Source: Rhodoferax sp.
GTDB lineage: Bacteria; Pseudomonadota; Gammaproteobacteria; Burkholderiales; Burkholderiaceae_C
Direction: 5' to 3'
Length of the DNA stretch: 64,000 nucleotides
Assembly: GCF_018063565.1 (NCBI RefSeq)
Contig: NZ_JAGPBB010000001.1
Span: 81,248-145,247 of the forward strand
Each line of letters starts with the position of its first letter. The stretch's first letter is position 1. The notes beneath the pieces were generated by a model. It worked only from the letters and a program-made list of their open reading frames with translations, did not search any database and was not told the DNA's origin. The translations under genes were made by a program, and so were the position numbers. Of this stretch, positions 27,633 to 37,195 are shown in pieces.

Positions 27633-30284
27633 TCAAATGATTTTGTCGCATGTGGTTCTGGCATCGGTTAGCCAGCGTTGCATGAAGACATCTGGTGCCA
27701 CCGGGCGGTCAAACAGGTAGCCTTGTCCCAATTCACATCCCAATTGGTGCAGATACTCCGACTGTGCGGCGTGTTCCACCCCTTCTGCCACCAGCGTGAG
27801 ACCCAGATTGTGGGCCAGGTCAATGATGGTGCGCACCAGCATGGCATCGTTGTTGTTCTGCAGCATGGTGGCGATAAAACTCTGGTCAATCTTGAGCACC
27901 GACACGGGCAACTGGCGCAAATAAGACAGGCTGGAGTAACCGGTACCAAAATCGTCGATCGCCAGTGTCACTCCCATCGCGCGCAAGGCCGCCAGGCAAG
28001 CCAGTTGCGCCGGTGTGTGCTGCAAAAAGGCATCTTCAGTGATCTCCAGCTCCAACGCCTGGGCCGGGACATGGTGGTTCGCCAGCAGCTGGCGCAATTG
28101 TTCGGCCATATACGGGCGTTGCAGGTCAGCGGCGTTCTGGTTGACCGAGACTCGCCAGCCGCTATGCCACAGACCCTGGCGCATCCAACGGCTCAGTTGT
28201 TGCACAACCTCAGACATGACCCACTGATCGATCGCGACCAGCAGGCCATTTTTTTCGGCAAGACGGATAAAAACACCCGGGCCAACCAGACCATGACCGG
28301 GACGCTCCCAGCGCACCAGCGCCTCGGCACCCACCAGTTTGCCGCTGCCCAGCTCACATTTGGGCTGAAAGTGCACCCGCAGCTGTTGCCCGGATATGGC
28401 TTCGGCCAGCTCGGTCTGAATGCTGAAGTCCATCCGGTCGGCCAAGCCCTGGTCGGCTGAATAGCTTGCAATGCGGTTGCGGCCACTGGCTTTGGCGCAG
28501 TACATGGCGGCATCGGCATGGCGCAGCAGCAGCTCGGGGGTGTCGCCATCTTGCGGGAAAACCGCAATTCCGACACTCGCCATGGGCCGGTACTGCTGGG
28601 TCTCCGTCAGGTGCAGGGGCTCGCGCAAGTGCTCAAGCAGCGCGCTGGCCACCGCTTGAGCACCTGGCCGATCGGTGTCCGGCAACAGCAGCGCGAACTC
28701 GTCGCCGCCAATGCGCGCCACGGTATCCACCTGGCGCAAATGCTCACCCAAGCGATTGGCCACATTGCACAACAGCCGGTCGCCGACCGGATGCCCCAAG
28801 CTGTCGTTGACCTCCTTGAACCGGTCCAGGTCAATGAACAGCAAGGCAAATGGCTGGTCATTGCGTTGCGCGCTGGCCACCAGCTGGCTGGCCCGGTCGT
28901 TGAACAAGGCACGGTTGGGCAGGTCGGTCAAATCATCGTAAGAGGCCTGGTGCGCCAGGCGTTCCTGGGTTCGGCGTAGCTGAGTCACGTCGGTCTGCAC
29001 GGCAAAGTAGTACAGCACGGATCCATCGGCCTCGTAGACGGCATTGATGCTGGTGAGCACGTTGTACTCCTGGCCGCTGGTGCTGCGATTGCAGATCTCG
29101 CCAGTCCAATGCCCATGTTTGCCAATCGCCTGCCACATGGTCTGATAAAAGCTGGCCGGGTGCATGCCCGATTTCAGAATGCGCGGATGGTGGCCAATGA
29201 CGGCCTCGGACGAAAAGCCCGACAGCCGTGTAAACGCCGGGTTGACCCGCAGGATGCGGCACTGGGCATCGGTCACGATGATCGCCTCCAGCGACGCCAT
29301 GAACACGGTTTCACTCAGCAGACCCTGATGCTGCTGGCGCTTGAGCATGGTGATGTCGGTTGAAATACTGCCCACACCATACAGCTTGCCTTGCAGGTCA
29401 CGCAGTGGAAACTTGCGCGTGAGAAAATCGACCGTGCCGTCATCACGGCTGTAGACCTTTTCTTCAACCGTCAGCATGCTGCCACTGGCCAGCACCTGCC
29501 GGTCAGAATCGGATTGCCGGATGGCGTCTTGCAGCGGCATGTAATCGACCCGGCTGTGACCCAGAACCTCATGCCGGTCGCGTCCCAGAAACCGCAGCAG
29601 GGTATGGTTGGCCAACAGCATCTTTCCCTGCAGATCGGTGGCATAGAACAGGCTGTCACTGGCGTCGAGCAGCAACGAGAAGAACCGCTGATCGGCGGCA
29701 TGCGCCGTTTCAGCGGTTCGGTCCACCAGCAGCAGCAACAGACGCCGATCGAGCTTGTAGTCCATCGACAACCCGATCAGGTGAACGTCAAACACGGCGT
29801 TTCGGGTGTCTGATTTGGCGATCTGCACCTGCGCCAGCAACACCGACTCGCCGGAGCGCACATCGCGCAATGCCGCATGCAGGCGTGACCGGTCGTCTCG
29901 GTCGACGGCATTCCAAAAGCGGTTGTCCGGTTGGACGGTGTGGCCAAGGCCGCCTAGCAGTGCGTGCGCGCGCTCGTTGCAATCGTCCACGATGCCGTGG
30001 TCGTCCACGACAAGCGCGGGCAAGGGCATGTGTTCAAACAAAGTCAGGTAACGCCGCTGCATCAGATCCGAGGTCTGCTGGGCCGCGCGCAACTCGTCGT
30101 TCTGCATTTCCAGCTCGACCTGGTAGACCCGAAGCTCCTCCAGTAGCTTGGCCGTTGCCAGGTCCTGCTCGGTTTTTGGCACGGTTGCCAGGGAATGTTG
30201 TTGCAGCACCGATTCGGCGCGCTGTTTCAGCAGTGCCAGACGCTCGGTACGTTGCCTGACGGCACGCTGGTCTTCAAGACTCAT
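27633..30284 (-). CDS. PAS-GGDEF-EAL cyclic-di-GMP signalling protein
   Basis: About 883 aa, cytoplasmic. It has an N-terminal coiled coil, then three PAS-like regions (about 75-190, 200-320, 330-445, the last with NPAFTRLSGFSSEAVIGHHPRILKSG split over its core). The GGDEF domain has intact RIGGDEFALLLP (cyclase active site) and the EAL domain intact AEALVRWERPG with later DDFGTGYSSL, so both synthesis and breakdown of c-di-GMP are possible. The start is ATG 30284, overlapping the stop of the CheB-CheR gene (ATGA); an in-frame ATG ten codons upstream is less likely. It is co-transcribed with that gene. Confidence 0.9.
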   Translation of the reverse strand: MSLEDQRAVRQRTERLALLKQRAESVLQQHSLATVPKTEQDLATAKLLEELRVYQVELEMQNDELRAAQQTSDLMQRRYLTLFEHMPLPALVVDDHGIVDDCNERAHALLGGLGHTVQPDNRFWNAVDRDDRSRLHAALRDVRSGESVLLAQVQIAKSDTRNAVFDVHLIGLSMDYKLDRRLLLLLVDRTAETAHAADQRFFSLLLDASDSLFYATDLQGKMLLANHTLLRFLGRDRHEVLGHSRVDYMPLQDAIRQSDSDRQVLASGSMLTVEEKVYSRDDGTVDFLTRKFPLRDLQGKLYGVGSISTDITMLKRQQHQGLLSETVFMASLEAIIVTDAQCRILRVNPAFTRLSGFSSEAVIGHHPRILKSGMHPASFYQTMWQAIGKHGHWTGEICNRSTSGQEYNVLTSINAVYEADGSVLYYFAVQTDVTQLRRTQERLAHQASYDDLTDLPNRALFNDRASQLVASAQRNDQPFALLFIDLDRFKEVNDSLGHPVGDRLLCNVANRLGEHLRQVDTVARIGGDEFALLLPDTDRPGAQAVASALLEHLREPLHLTETQQYRPMASVGIAVFPQDGDTPELLLRHADAAMYCAKASGRNRIASYSADQGLADRMDFSIQTELAEAISGQQLRVHFQPKCELGSGKLVGAEALVRWERPGHGLVGPGVFIRLAEKNGLLVAIDQWVMSEVVQQLSRWMRQGLWHSGWRVSVNQNAADLQRPYMAEQLRQLLANHHVPAQALELEITEDAFLQHTPAQLACLAALRAMGVTLAIDDFGTGYSSLSYLRQLPVSVLKIDQSFIATMLQNNNDAMLVRTIIDLAHNLGLTLVAEGVEHAAQSEYLHQLGCELGQGYLFDRPVAPDVFMQRWLTDARTTCDKII

Positions 30285-33247
30285 GATTTCAGGGTTGGGT
30301 AGGACTGGCGCCATGAGGTGATATCGACGTGGCTCACCACCGCCCCTGGCTGCTCGCCTCCCATGGCCGTGACGTGCATCACGAACCAGCGCTCCTGGCT
30401 GGGTGAATGGCAGGCGTACTCAAGCGAAAAGTGGACGCGGTTGCCTTCCAGAACCTCGCGTACACCGCGCCGGGCAATGCTGGCGGTGGGCTCACTGGTG
30501 TCATGCAGGTCGCCGCCAAGGTTCAGATAGTTGACGCCTGGCCCCGACTTGGCCAGACTCGGGTCGCCATTTTCATGGGCAAAACGTCGCCACGCCTGAT
30601 TCACCAGCGTGATCACCCCGCTGCTGTTGAGCACGGCCACGTGCTCGGCCAGTGCGTCAATGACAAACTGCAGGCGCGACGCCTCATGCAGGGCGGTGAC
30701 ATCCATGAAGGTGATGACGGCCCCTTTTTTGTCTGAAGAGGGCACCCGATAGGGCAGCATCCGTACGAAATAGTGCAGGCCATTGATGCCGCGAATTTCT
30801 TTTTCAACCTTGTCACCACTGTCAAGGGTGCGACTCAGATCGGCAATCAGCTCCGGGTAAAGCAGCGTATGGGCCAGATCGTCCAGCGGGCGTCCGATGT
30901 CGGAGTCACGCAACCGGAAGATGTGGGTGGCGTCGGGTGAAAACCGCGTCAGGTGCAGGTTTTCGTCGACAAACACCGTACCCGCCGCCACCGCCTGCGC
31001 CATGTTGTCCAGATCCGCATTGAGCCGATTGAGGATGTCAATTTTTTCCTGGTATTCGGCGTTGACGGTATTGAGCTCTTCGTTGACCGACTGCAATTCC
31101 TCATTGGAGCTTTGCAACTCTTCGTTGGAGCTCATCAACTCTTCGTTGGTGGACTGCAGTTCTTCGTTGGAGGTTTCAAGTTCTTCCACCGTGGCCTGCA
31201 AGCTCTCGCGGGTGGCCGTGAGTTCGCGCTCCAGCACCTCCATGCGCTCGGCAGTTTCCGAGTCCAGGTCGATGGTTGCGACTGCGGCGGTCGGGCCTGG
31301 CACACCGATCAACGGCTCGAAGGCCAGCAAGGTCAAGCGGTCACCCTCGGAGCCGTCAACCGGCCAGGCCGACAGGCGCAAGTGTTCGGTCTCACCGTCA
31401 TGGTTGGTAAATTTGAGGCGGTCAGAGCTCACGCTGGCCCCTTCGCGGCCCGCCTTGAAAACCAGCGCCACCGCCACCGGCACCAGCACATCGGGCAGGA
31501 TGCGGTTCATGTCCAGGCTGGCATGCCCTTCACGCAGCTGCAAAAAGCGGTTCACCTCACCGTAGGAGTGCACCAGCTCGTGCCGGCTATTGACCAGAAT
31601 TGCAGCAGGCGGCGTAAAGGCCTTGAGCAGGGTCGAAAAGCCCTGCTCCACCTGTGTCGGCTTGATGCGACCGGTGCGCAGATGTTGGCCACCACCGGGC
31701 GGTGCCGCAGGGTAACCATAGCCACCACCCTTGTTGACGTCCAGCGGAAAACTCAAGGGACGCACCATCTCCCAGATCTTGTGGCGGGCACTGACGGTGG
31801 TGAAGTCTTTTTGCAGATCTCCGAGTGACTCGCTGGATCCCAGAAACAGGTGGGCACCGGGCAGCAGGGCGTATTGCAGGCGTTTCAGCGCGCGCTCCTG
31901 CGCCGCCGGTCGGAAATAGATCAGCGCATTGCGGCAGGTCACCAGGTCCATCCGGGTGAAAGGTGGGTCGGTCAGCAGGTTATGGCGGGCAAACACAATG
32001 CACTGGCGCAGCTCGTTCTTGACCACAAACGAGTTGCCTCTTTTGACGAAAAATCGCTCCAGTTGCTGCGGCGAGACTTCTGCGGCGATGGACTCCGGGT
32101 AGGTGCCGGCACCGGCCGTTTCCACATTCTGCTGCTCCACATCGGTGGCAAAAATTTTCAGGCTTGGCCAGTGCTTGAGCTGGTCAAAGGCCTCCAGAAA
32201 AAGCATGGCCACTGAGTACGCCTCTTCGCCGGTAGACACCGCTGCCAGCCAGACCCGGATCGACTCACCGGCCTGTTTTTTCGCCACCAGGGGTTCGATC
32301 ACCTGGCGCGACAGGAGCTCAAACGCATCGGTGTCGCGAAAGAAGCTGGTCACCGGAATCAGCAGTTCGCGGCGCAACGTCAGCACTTCGTTGCGATCGT
32401 TGTTGAGCAAATCCAGGTACGCCTCAAGTGCTGTCACCTGGCGCACATTCATGCGTCGTTCAATGCGCCGCATCACGGTGCCGGTTTTGTATTCCTGAAA
32501 ATCAATGCCGCCGACCTGCAACAGCAGGTGCATGATGGCATTGAGCGCCGCCTCCGGGCTGATGGCCAGCGCCGGGATGATGCTGGCGTCGATGGAAACA
32601 GCCGCTTTGACAATGGGCTGGTTGGTCACCAGCGCCAGCAGGCGCGCACCAATCTGGTCAACCGGCAAGATCGCATCGACCAGACCGGTGGCGATGACGC
32701 TGCGCGGCATACCGTCAAACTTGGCGTCTTCAGGCTCTTGCGCAATCAGGAAGCCGCCCGAGTCGTTGATGGCGGCTGCGCCTCGCGTTCCGTCGGACCC
32801 GGTACCCGAGAGGATGACCCCGACCGAGCGCGCGCCGTAATGCTCCGCCATCGACTTGAAGAACACATCGATGGGCAGTGTCAGGGTGCGGGGGTTCTTG
32901 GGTGTGAGGGTGAGTTTGCCCGGACCCATGTGCATGATCGACCCCGGCGGGATCAGGTACACCCTGTTGGGCTCGATCGGCATGTCTTGCTCCACCATCA
33001 CCACCGGCATGTCGGTGTGGCGCGCCAACAGGTTGGCCATCATGCTTTTGTGGTCAGGCGACAGGTGCTGAATCACCACAAAGGTGGCACCAGATGCACT
33101 GGACAAACCGGCAAACAGTTTTTCCAGGGCCTCCAGGCCGCCCGCAGAGGCGCCGATCGCCACAATCTGCGGGGTGGTTTCAGCCAGCTCATCAGCTCGC
33201 GCCATAGCAACAGGTTGATCGGTCGACATCTGGTATTCAAACTCCAA
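30281..33247 (-). CDS. CheB-CheR-PAS fusion signalling protein
   Basis: A 988-aa protein. A CheB methylesterase domain without receiver (about 28-215) has GASAGGLEALEKL (Ser), QHLSPDH (His) and GTGSDGTRG (Asp). A CheR domain (about 225-490) has WLAAVSTGEEAYS and DLVTCRNALIYF. A long coiled coil near 650-735 is built of repeats of the type SNEELQS/TNEELMS. Two PAS regions follow (FVDENLHLTRFSPDATHIF and a second near 875-980). The C terminus overlaps the GGDEF-EAL gene by 4 bp, so the pair probably acts together. Substrate receptors are unknown. Confidence 0.92.
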   Translation of the reverse strand: MEFEYQMSTDQPVAMARADELAETTPQIVAIGASAGGLEALEKLFAGLSSASGATFVVIQHLSPDHKSMMANLLARHTDMPVVMVEQDMPIEPNRVYLIPPGSIMHMGPGKLTLTPKNPRTLTLPIDVFFKSMAEHYGARSVGVILSGTGSDGTRGAAAINDSGGFLIAQEPEDAKFDGMPRSVIATGLVDAILPVDQIGARLLALVTNQPIVKAAVSIDASIIPALAISPEAALNAIMHLLLQVGGIDFQEYKTGTVMRRIERRMNVRQVTALEAYLDLLNNDRNEVLTLRRELLIPVTSFFRDTDAFELLSRQVIEPLVAKKQAGESIRVWLAAVSTGEEAYSVAMLFLEAFDQLKHWPSLKIFATDVEQQNVETAGAGTYPESIAAEVSPQQLERFFVKRGNSFVVKNELRQCIVFARHNLLTDPPFTRMDLVTCRNALIYFRPAAQERALKRLQYALLPGAHLFLGSSESLGDLQKDFTTVSARHKIWEMVRPLSFPLDVNKGGGYGYPAAPPGGGQHLRTGRIKPTQVEQGFSTLLKAFTPPAAILVNSRHELVHSYGEVNRFLQLREGHASLDMNRILPDVLVPVAVALVFKAGREGASVSSDRLKFTNHDGETEHLRLSAWPVDGSEGDRLTLLAFEPLIGVPGPTAAVATIDLDSETAERMEVLERELTATRESLQATVEELETSNEELQSTNEELMSSNEELQSSNEELQSVNEELNTVNAEYQEKIDILNRLNADLDNMAQAVAAGTVFVDENLHLTRFSPDATHIFRLRDSDIGRPLDDLAHTLLYPELIADLSRTLDSGDKVEKEIRGINGLHYFVRMLPYRVPSSDKKGAVITFMDVTALHEASRLQFVIDALAEHVAVLNSSGVITLVNQAWRRFAHENGDPSLAKSGPGVNYLNLGGDLHDTSEPTASIARRGVREVLEGNRVHFSLEYACHSPSQERWFVMHVTAMGGEQPGAVVSHVDITSWRQSYPTLKS

Positions 33248-33474
33248 CGAACATCAATGGCAGCCAACGCGGATGCAACTGGCCAGAAAGCTTCAGCATT
33301 ATCGCCAATTGTCATTTTGTCCCGGACAATTTTTTGACCTGGATGATGGTCAAACCCAAGCTTGCCAATCAGCCTGACACCGCAGTAATTGCAGGCTTGT
33401 CAGGAGGGGCTTTGCCCCAGCGGACGCTGCACTTGCATTTTTCGCAGCCTTCGCCGGGTCATCGGGGTGAGCGG

Positions 33475-34011
33475 CTATCTGCTTGTTTGTTCATTGTTCC
33501 TGATTTTCCTGACCAGCGCCGTGGTGGAGTACCCGGTGACAAAGGGCAGTGCCAGCGCCGTCCCGCCCCAGCTGTGCATCAGCGCGGTCTCAGCCAGTTT
33601 GCTCATGTCGTAGTCGCCGCCTTTGACCAGAATGTCGGGGCGCACCCGGTCGATCAATTGAAGGGGTGTGTCGTCGTCGAACCAGGTGACCAGGCTGGCA
33701 CTGGCCAATGCAGCAATGACGCAGGCGCGGTCCATCTCGTTGTTGAGGGGGCGCTCAGGGCCTTTGCCCAGGCGGCGCGCCGAAGCATCGGTGTTGAGGG
33801 CCACGATCAGGCTGGCCCCCAGCGCGCGGGCCTGTTCCAGATACATCACGTGTCCACGATGCAACACGTCAAACACCCCGTTGGTGAACACCAGTGGTCG
33901 CGGCAAGGCTGCCACCTGCATGGCGAGCTGGTCAGGATGACACAGTTTCTGGGTCAAGATGGAGCCGCCCGTTGCGCTGGTTAAGGTGTGAATTGCCGTG
34001 TCTTTTGCCAT
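33475..34011 (-). CDS. rfaE2: RfaE2-type heptose-1-phosphate adenylyltransferase (HldE C-terminal family)
   Basis: About 178 aa. A nucleotidyltransferase with FTNGVFDVLHRGHVMYL, containing the HxGH signature, then DRARPDILVKGGDY-like residues (DRVRPDILVKGGDY) and a GYSTTALVRKIR C terminus. This activates D-glycero-D-manno-heptose 1-phosphate with ATP for LPS core synthesis. It stands alone rather than fused to the kinase domain. Start ATG 34011 is chosen because GATAGG lies about 9 bp upstream; ATG 34020 is in frame but leaves no ribosome binding site. Divergent from the HD-GYP-like gene. Confidence 0.88.
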   Translation of the reverse strand: MAKDTAIHTLTSATGGSILTQKLCHPDQLAMQVAALPRPLVFTNGVFDVLHRGHVMYLEQARALGASLIVALNTDASARRLGKGPERPLNNEMDRACVIAALASASLVTWFDDDTPLQLIDRVRPDILVKGGDYDMSKLAETALMHSWGGTALALPFVTGYSTTALVRKIRNNEQTSR

Positions 34012-34099
34012 GTGTTGCATCCTATCAGGCTGGCTGGCCGGTGTATGCTGGGGCTGCTTTGTCTTTTTGGAAAGTGCCTTGGCATAATTCGGCGCATCT

Positions 34100-35353
34100 A
34101 TGAATCTGGTCCCTGTCAGCATCGACTCTATCGTTATCGGGCAGCCGCTACCCTGCGCGTTGCGTGATGTCAGTGGCGTTTTGCTGGCCAGCCAGGGTTT
34201 TCAGGTGCATAGCCGGCAGGATCTGGAGGCGATGGTCGGGCGGCGCAGCGAGATTTATATCGACGCGGACGAGTCCGAGAATTACCGGCGCGGCTATTTC
34301 AACCGGCTGAACAGGGCGGTGATGCAGGACCACGAGTTGCGCAAGATTGCCGAGGTGCAGATATCGCCCTACGACAACAAAAAGGCGGCCAGGGCCGAGA
34401 CCAGCGGTGAGCCGGACTGGATCGACCTGCAGACGCAAATGGACGGGATGCTGCGCGATTTCCGCGGTGACAGTTTTCTGCCGCGGCTGGAGCGCCTGCA
34501 AAAAGAGCTGGAGCGCCAGTTGCAGCGCAACCCGGACGGTACCCTGTTTGCCCTGATTCACCTGGCGGGCAGCGAAATTCGTCGTTACAGCGCCACCCAT
34601 GCCATGCTGGTCAGCGCGGTCTGCAGCCTGGCCGCGCGTGAAGTGCTCAAGTGGAGTGAAGACCACATTGCCGCCATGTGCAACGCGGCGCTGACCATGA
34701 ACATCGGCATGACCGACCTGCAGGACCGCATGGCCATGCAAAAAGGCTCGCCAACGGCTGAGCAGCTCAAACTGATCGAAAGCCATGCCCCCCGCTCGGT
34801 GGACATGCTGCAACTGATGGGGGTGACCAACCCGCTGTGGCTGGAAGCCGTGTTGTACCACCGTCACAACACGGCCGGCCCACTGGCATCGCGCACGGTC
34901 AGCCAGCGGTTGGCGCGCCTGATCGAGCGGGCCGACATGTTTGCCGCCCGGTTGTCGCCGCGCACCTCGCGACCGCCGGAAACGCCCAGTGCGGCCATGC
35001 AGGCCTGTTATTTTGATGAAAACCGGGCGGTGGACGAAGCCGGTGCCGCCATCATCAAGGCGGTGGGCATTTATTCACCGGGCACTTTTGTCAGACTGCA
35101 GTCCAACGAGATTGCTGCCGTAATCAAACGGGGCCTCAATACCACCATGCCCAAGGTGGCGGTGCTGGTCAACCGGCAAGGCATGGCCACCGGCGAGCCG
35201 ATTGTGCGCGACACCAGCCTGCCCGAGTTTCGCATCGTGGCCAGCGTGCCTTACCGGGAGGTCAAGGTCAACCACAATCTGGAGCGCCTGCTGGCGCTGA
35301 CGCGGCAGGTCACGGCCGAGCGGCCCTGGCAAGGCTTGCCCAGAAACTTCTGA
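34100..35353 (+). CDS. Degenerate HD-GYP-like protein
   Basis: A 417-aa protein. The N-terminal part (to about 100) resembles the DUF found before HD-GYP domains (VSIDSIVIGQPLPCALRDVSGVLLASQG with QVHSRQDLEAMV). The central region (about 150-320) has the HD-GYP helical pattern: ATHAMLVSAVCSLAARE, then CNAALTMNIGMTDLQ where active proteins have a HD-IGK motif, and AVLYHRHN. The HD pair is replaced by MN, and no GYP motif is seen, so phosphodiesterase activity is doubtful and a binding or scaffold role is more likely. Divergent from rfaE2. Confidence 0.75.
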   Translation: MNLVPVSIDSIVIGQPLPCALRDVSGVLLASQGFQVHSRQDLEAMVGRRSEIYIDADESENYRRGYFNRLNRAVMQDHELRKIAEVQISPYDNKKAARAETSGEPDWIDLQTQMDGMLRDFRGDSFLPRLERLQKELERQLQRNPDGTLFALIHLAGSEIRRYSATHAMLVSAVCSLAAREVLKWSEDHIAAMCNAALTMNIGMTDLQDRMAMQKGSPTAEQLKLIESHAPRSVDMLQLMGVTNPLWLEAVLYHRHNTAGPLASRTVSQRLARLIERADMFAARLSPRTSRPPETPSAAMQACYFDENRAVDEAGAAIIKAVGIYSPGTFVRLQSNEIAAVIKRGLNTTMPKVAVLVNRQGMATGEPIVRDTSLPEFRIVASVPYREVKVNHNLERLLALTRQVTAERPWQGLPRNF

Positions 35354-35362
35354 CCTGCCGGT

Positions 35363-35803
35363 TCAGTGCGGGGCCGGCACGTTGTGGTGCAGCACTTTGC
35401 CCATGCTGACCCGCGGTTCGATCACGTAGCCCAGCGACTGGTAGAACGCTGCGGTGGCCTCGTTGCTGGCCACCAGTTGCAGATTGATCTTCAGGCAGCC
35501 GCGCTGAGCCAGTGCCGCTTCGGCAAACCGCACCAGCCGGCTACCCAGGCCGGTGCCGCGCTGTTCGGCCAGAACCGCTACCGAATACAACCAGCCACGA
35601 TGCCCGTCGTAGCCGGCCATTGCCGTTCCCACGATGCTCTGACCCAGTGTGGCCACAAAAAACAGGCCATCCTGCACGGCCATTTTTTTGGCAATGGCCA
35701 GCGCCGGGTCGTTGTGTGCGGCGTCGTAGCCGAAGGCAGCACGCCAGAGTTGGATCACCTGCTCGCGGTCGCTTGGGTCCTGGTATGGGCGAATTTCGGG
35801 CAT
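35363..35803 (-). CDS. GNAT-family N-acetyltransferase
   Basis: A 146-aa GNAT protein. Acetyl-CoA binding motif A is visible as YSVAVLAEQRGTGLGSRLVRFAEAAL (core Q/RGTGLGS), and the C-terminal part has NEATAAFYQSLGY, as in YpeA/RimI-like members. The N terminus starts MPEIRPYQDPSDREQVIQLW. It lies 18 bp after deoA on the same strand and may share the transcript. The substrate is unknown. Confidence 0.85.
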   Translation of the reverse strand: MPEIRPYQDPSDREQVIQLWRAAFGYDAAHNDPALAIAKKMAVQDGLFFVATLGQSIVGTAMAGYDGHRGWLYSVAVLAEQRGTGLGSRLVRFAEAALAQRGCLKINLQLVASNEATAAFYQSLGYVIEPRVSMGKVLHHNVPAPH

Positions 35804-35821
35804 CTCTACTCCCTGTTCGGT

Positions 35822-37186
35822 TCAGTCGATGGTTCCAACGATAGCCGCAACGGGGTCGGCATCCATGCAGCCGTCAAGCCGCTGCCACAGCACTGGCCCG
35901 GCCGTGGCGGATTCGTCACCGATCTGAACCATGGCCAGCAAGGCGACGCGGGCATGTTCAGCCGCCGCCGCGTCGGCCGCATGCACCAGCGCCAGCGGCT
36001 CACCGGCCTGTACCGGCTGACCGATCTGGGCGAATTGTGTAAAACCGACCCGCGGGTCGATGCTGTCGCTGGCGCGGCGGCGTCCGCCACCGAGTTCGAC
36101 GATCAGCAGCCCGATGTCGCGCGTGGCCATGCCGGTGACCCAACCGCTGCGCGGTGCGGGTATCACCCGTTGCACCGGTGCGCCAGGAAGGTAATGTTGT
36201 GGTCGGTCGACCAGATCCGCTGGACCACCCAAGGCGAAAATCATGCGAGAAAAGTGCTCCAGCGCTTTTCCACTCTGCAAAGCATGGTCTACTTTTTGTA
36301 GCGCATCGACGGCATCCGTGGCCAGGTTACCCATCTGCAGCAACTCGGCGCAGAGGGTTCGGGTGAGCAGCCACTGGCGCGGCTCAGGCGCTTGCCCCTT
36401 CAGAAAGGCGATGGCCTCCAGCACCTCCAGCGCATTGCCGCAGGTGGTGCCCAGCACCTGATTCATGTCGGTGATCCAGGCCGTGGTGGGCAGGCCCGCG
36501 CCGCCGGCCACCCGCACCAGCGACTGCGCCAGGCGGCTGGCCATGTCCATCGACGCGGCAAAGGCACCATTGCCCACTTTCACATCCATCACCAGACCCT
36601 GCAGGCCGGCGGCGAGCTTTTTCGACAGGATGCTGGCGGTGATCAGTGGCACCGACTCCACCGTGGCAGTCACATCACGGATGGCGTAGAGCCTGCGGTC
36701 AGCCGGAGCCAGGTCGTCGGTCTGGCCAATGATGGCGCAGCCGGCCGTTTTGAGCGTTTGGTGCAGCCGGGTGATATCGGGTGTGGCCTGGTAGCCCGGG
36801 ATGCAGCCGAGTTTGTCGAGCGTGCCGCCAGTGTGTCCCAGGCCGCGCCCCGAGATCATCGGTACCACGCCGCCACAGGCCGCCACAATGGGTGCCAGCA
36901 TCAGACTGATCTTGTCGCCCACACCGCCGCTGGAGTGTTTGTCCAGAATCGGGCCGTTCAGATGAGCGTTTGACCAGTCCATCACCCGACCGGAGTGGGT
37001 CATGGCGCGCGTCAGGGCCACCGTCTCATCCGGGCTCATGCCCTGCAGAAACATGGCCATGGCCAGCGCAGCGGCCTGGCCCTCGCTCCAAGATTCGTCC
37101 ACCAGACCGCGCACAAAGTGGTCGATATGCGCGGGCACCAGGGTGCCGGCGTCGCGTTTGATGCGGATGATTTCCTGTGCCAGCAT
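35822..37186 (-). CDS. deoA: Thymidine phosphorylase
   Basis: Converts thymidine and phosphate to thymine and 2-deoxyribose 1-phosphate. A 454-aa protein with the family signature SGRGLGHTGGTLDKL, KHSSGGVGDK in the phosphate-binding loop, and the C-terminal barrel-sandwich hybrid domain. It begins 9 bp after the deoC stop on the same strand and is the fourth gene of the run cdd, PNP, deoC, deoA. An imperfect inverted repeat (about 36249-36270) lies within the coding region and has no clear role. Confidence 0.95.
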   Translation of the reverse strand: MLAQEIIRIKRDAGTLVPAHIDHFVRGLVDESWSEGQAAALAMAMFLQGMSPDETVALTRAMTHSGRVMDWSNAHLNGPILDKHSSGGVGDKISLMLAPIVAACGGVVPMISGRGLGHTGGTLDKLGCIPGYQATPDITRLHQTLKTAGCAIIGQTDDLAPADRRLYAIRDVTATVESVPLITASILSKKLAAGLQGLVMDVKVGNGAFAASMDMASRLAQSLVRVAGGAGLPTTAWITDMNQVLGTTCGNALEVLEAIAFLKGQAPEPRQWLLTRTLCAELLQMGNLATDAVDALQKVDHALQSGKALEHFSRMIFALGGPADLVDRPQHYLPGAPVQRVIPAPRSGWVTGMATRDIGLLIVELGGGRRRASDSIDPRVGFTQFAQIGQPVQAGEPLALVHAADAAAAEHARVALLAMVQIGDESATAGPVLWQRLDGCMDADPVAAIVGTID

Positions 37187-37195
37187 GGTGTGACT

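Noticed and set aside
33406-33418. GGGGC-TTT-GCCCC hairpin after rfaE2
   Set aside because: Stem of only five pairs and no T-run in the direction of rfaE2 transcription, so not called a terminator.
33334-33984. 216-codon + strand frame
   Set aside because: Antisense to the rfaE2-type gene, which has a clear HxGH nucleotidyltransferase motif.
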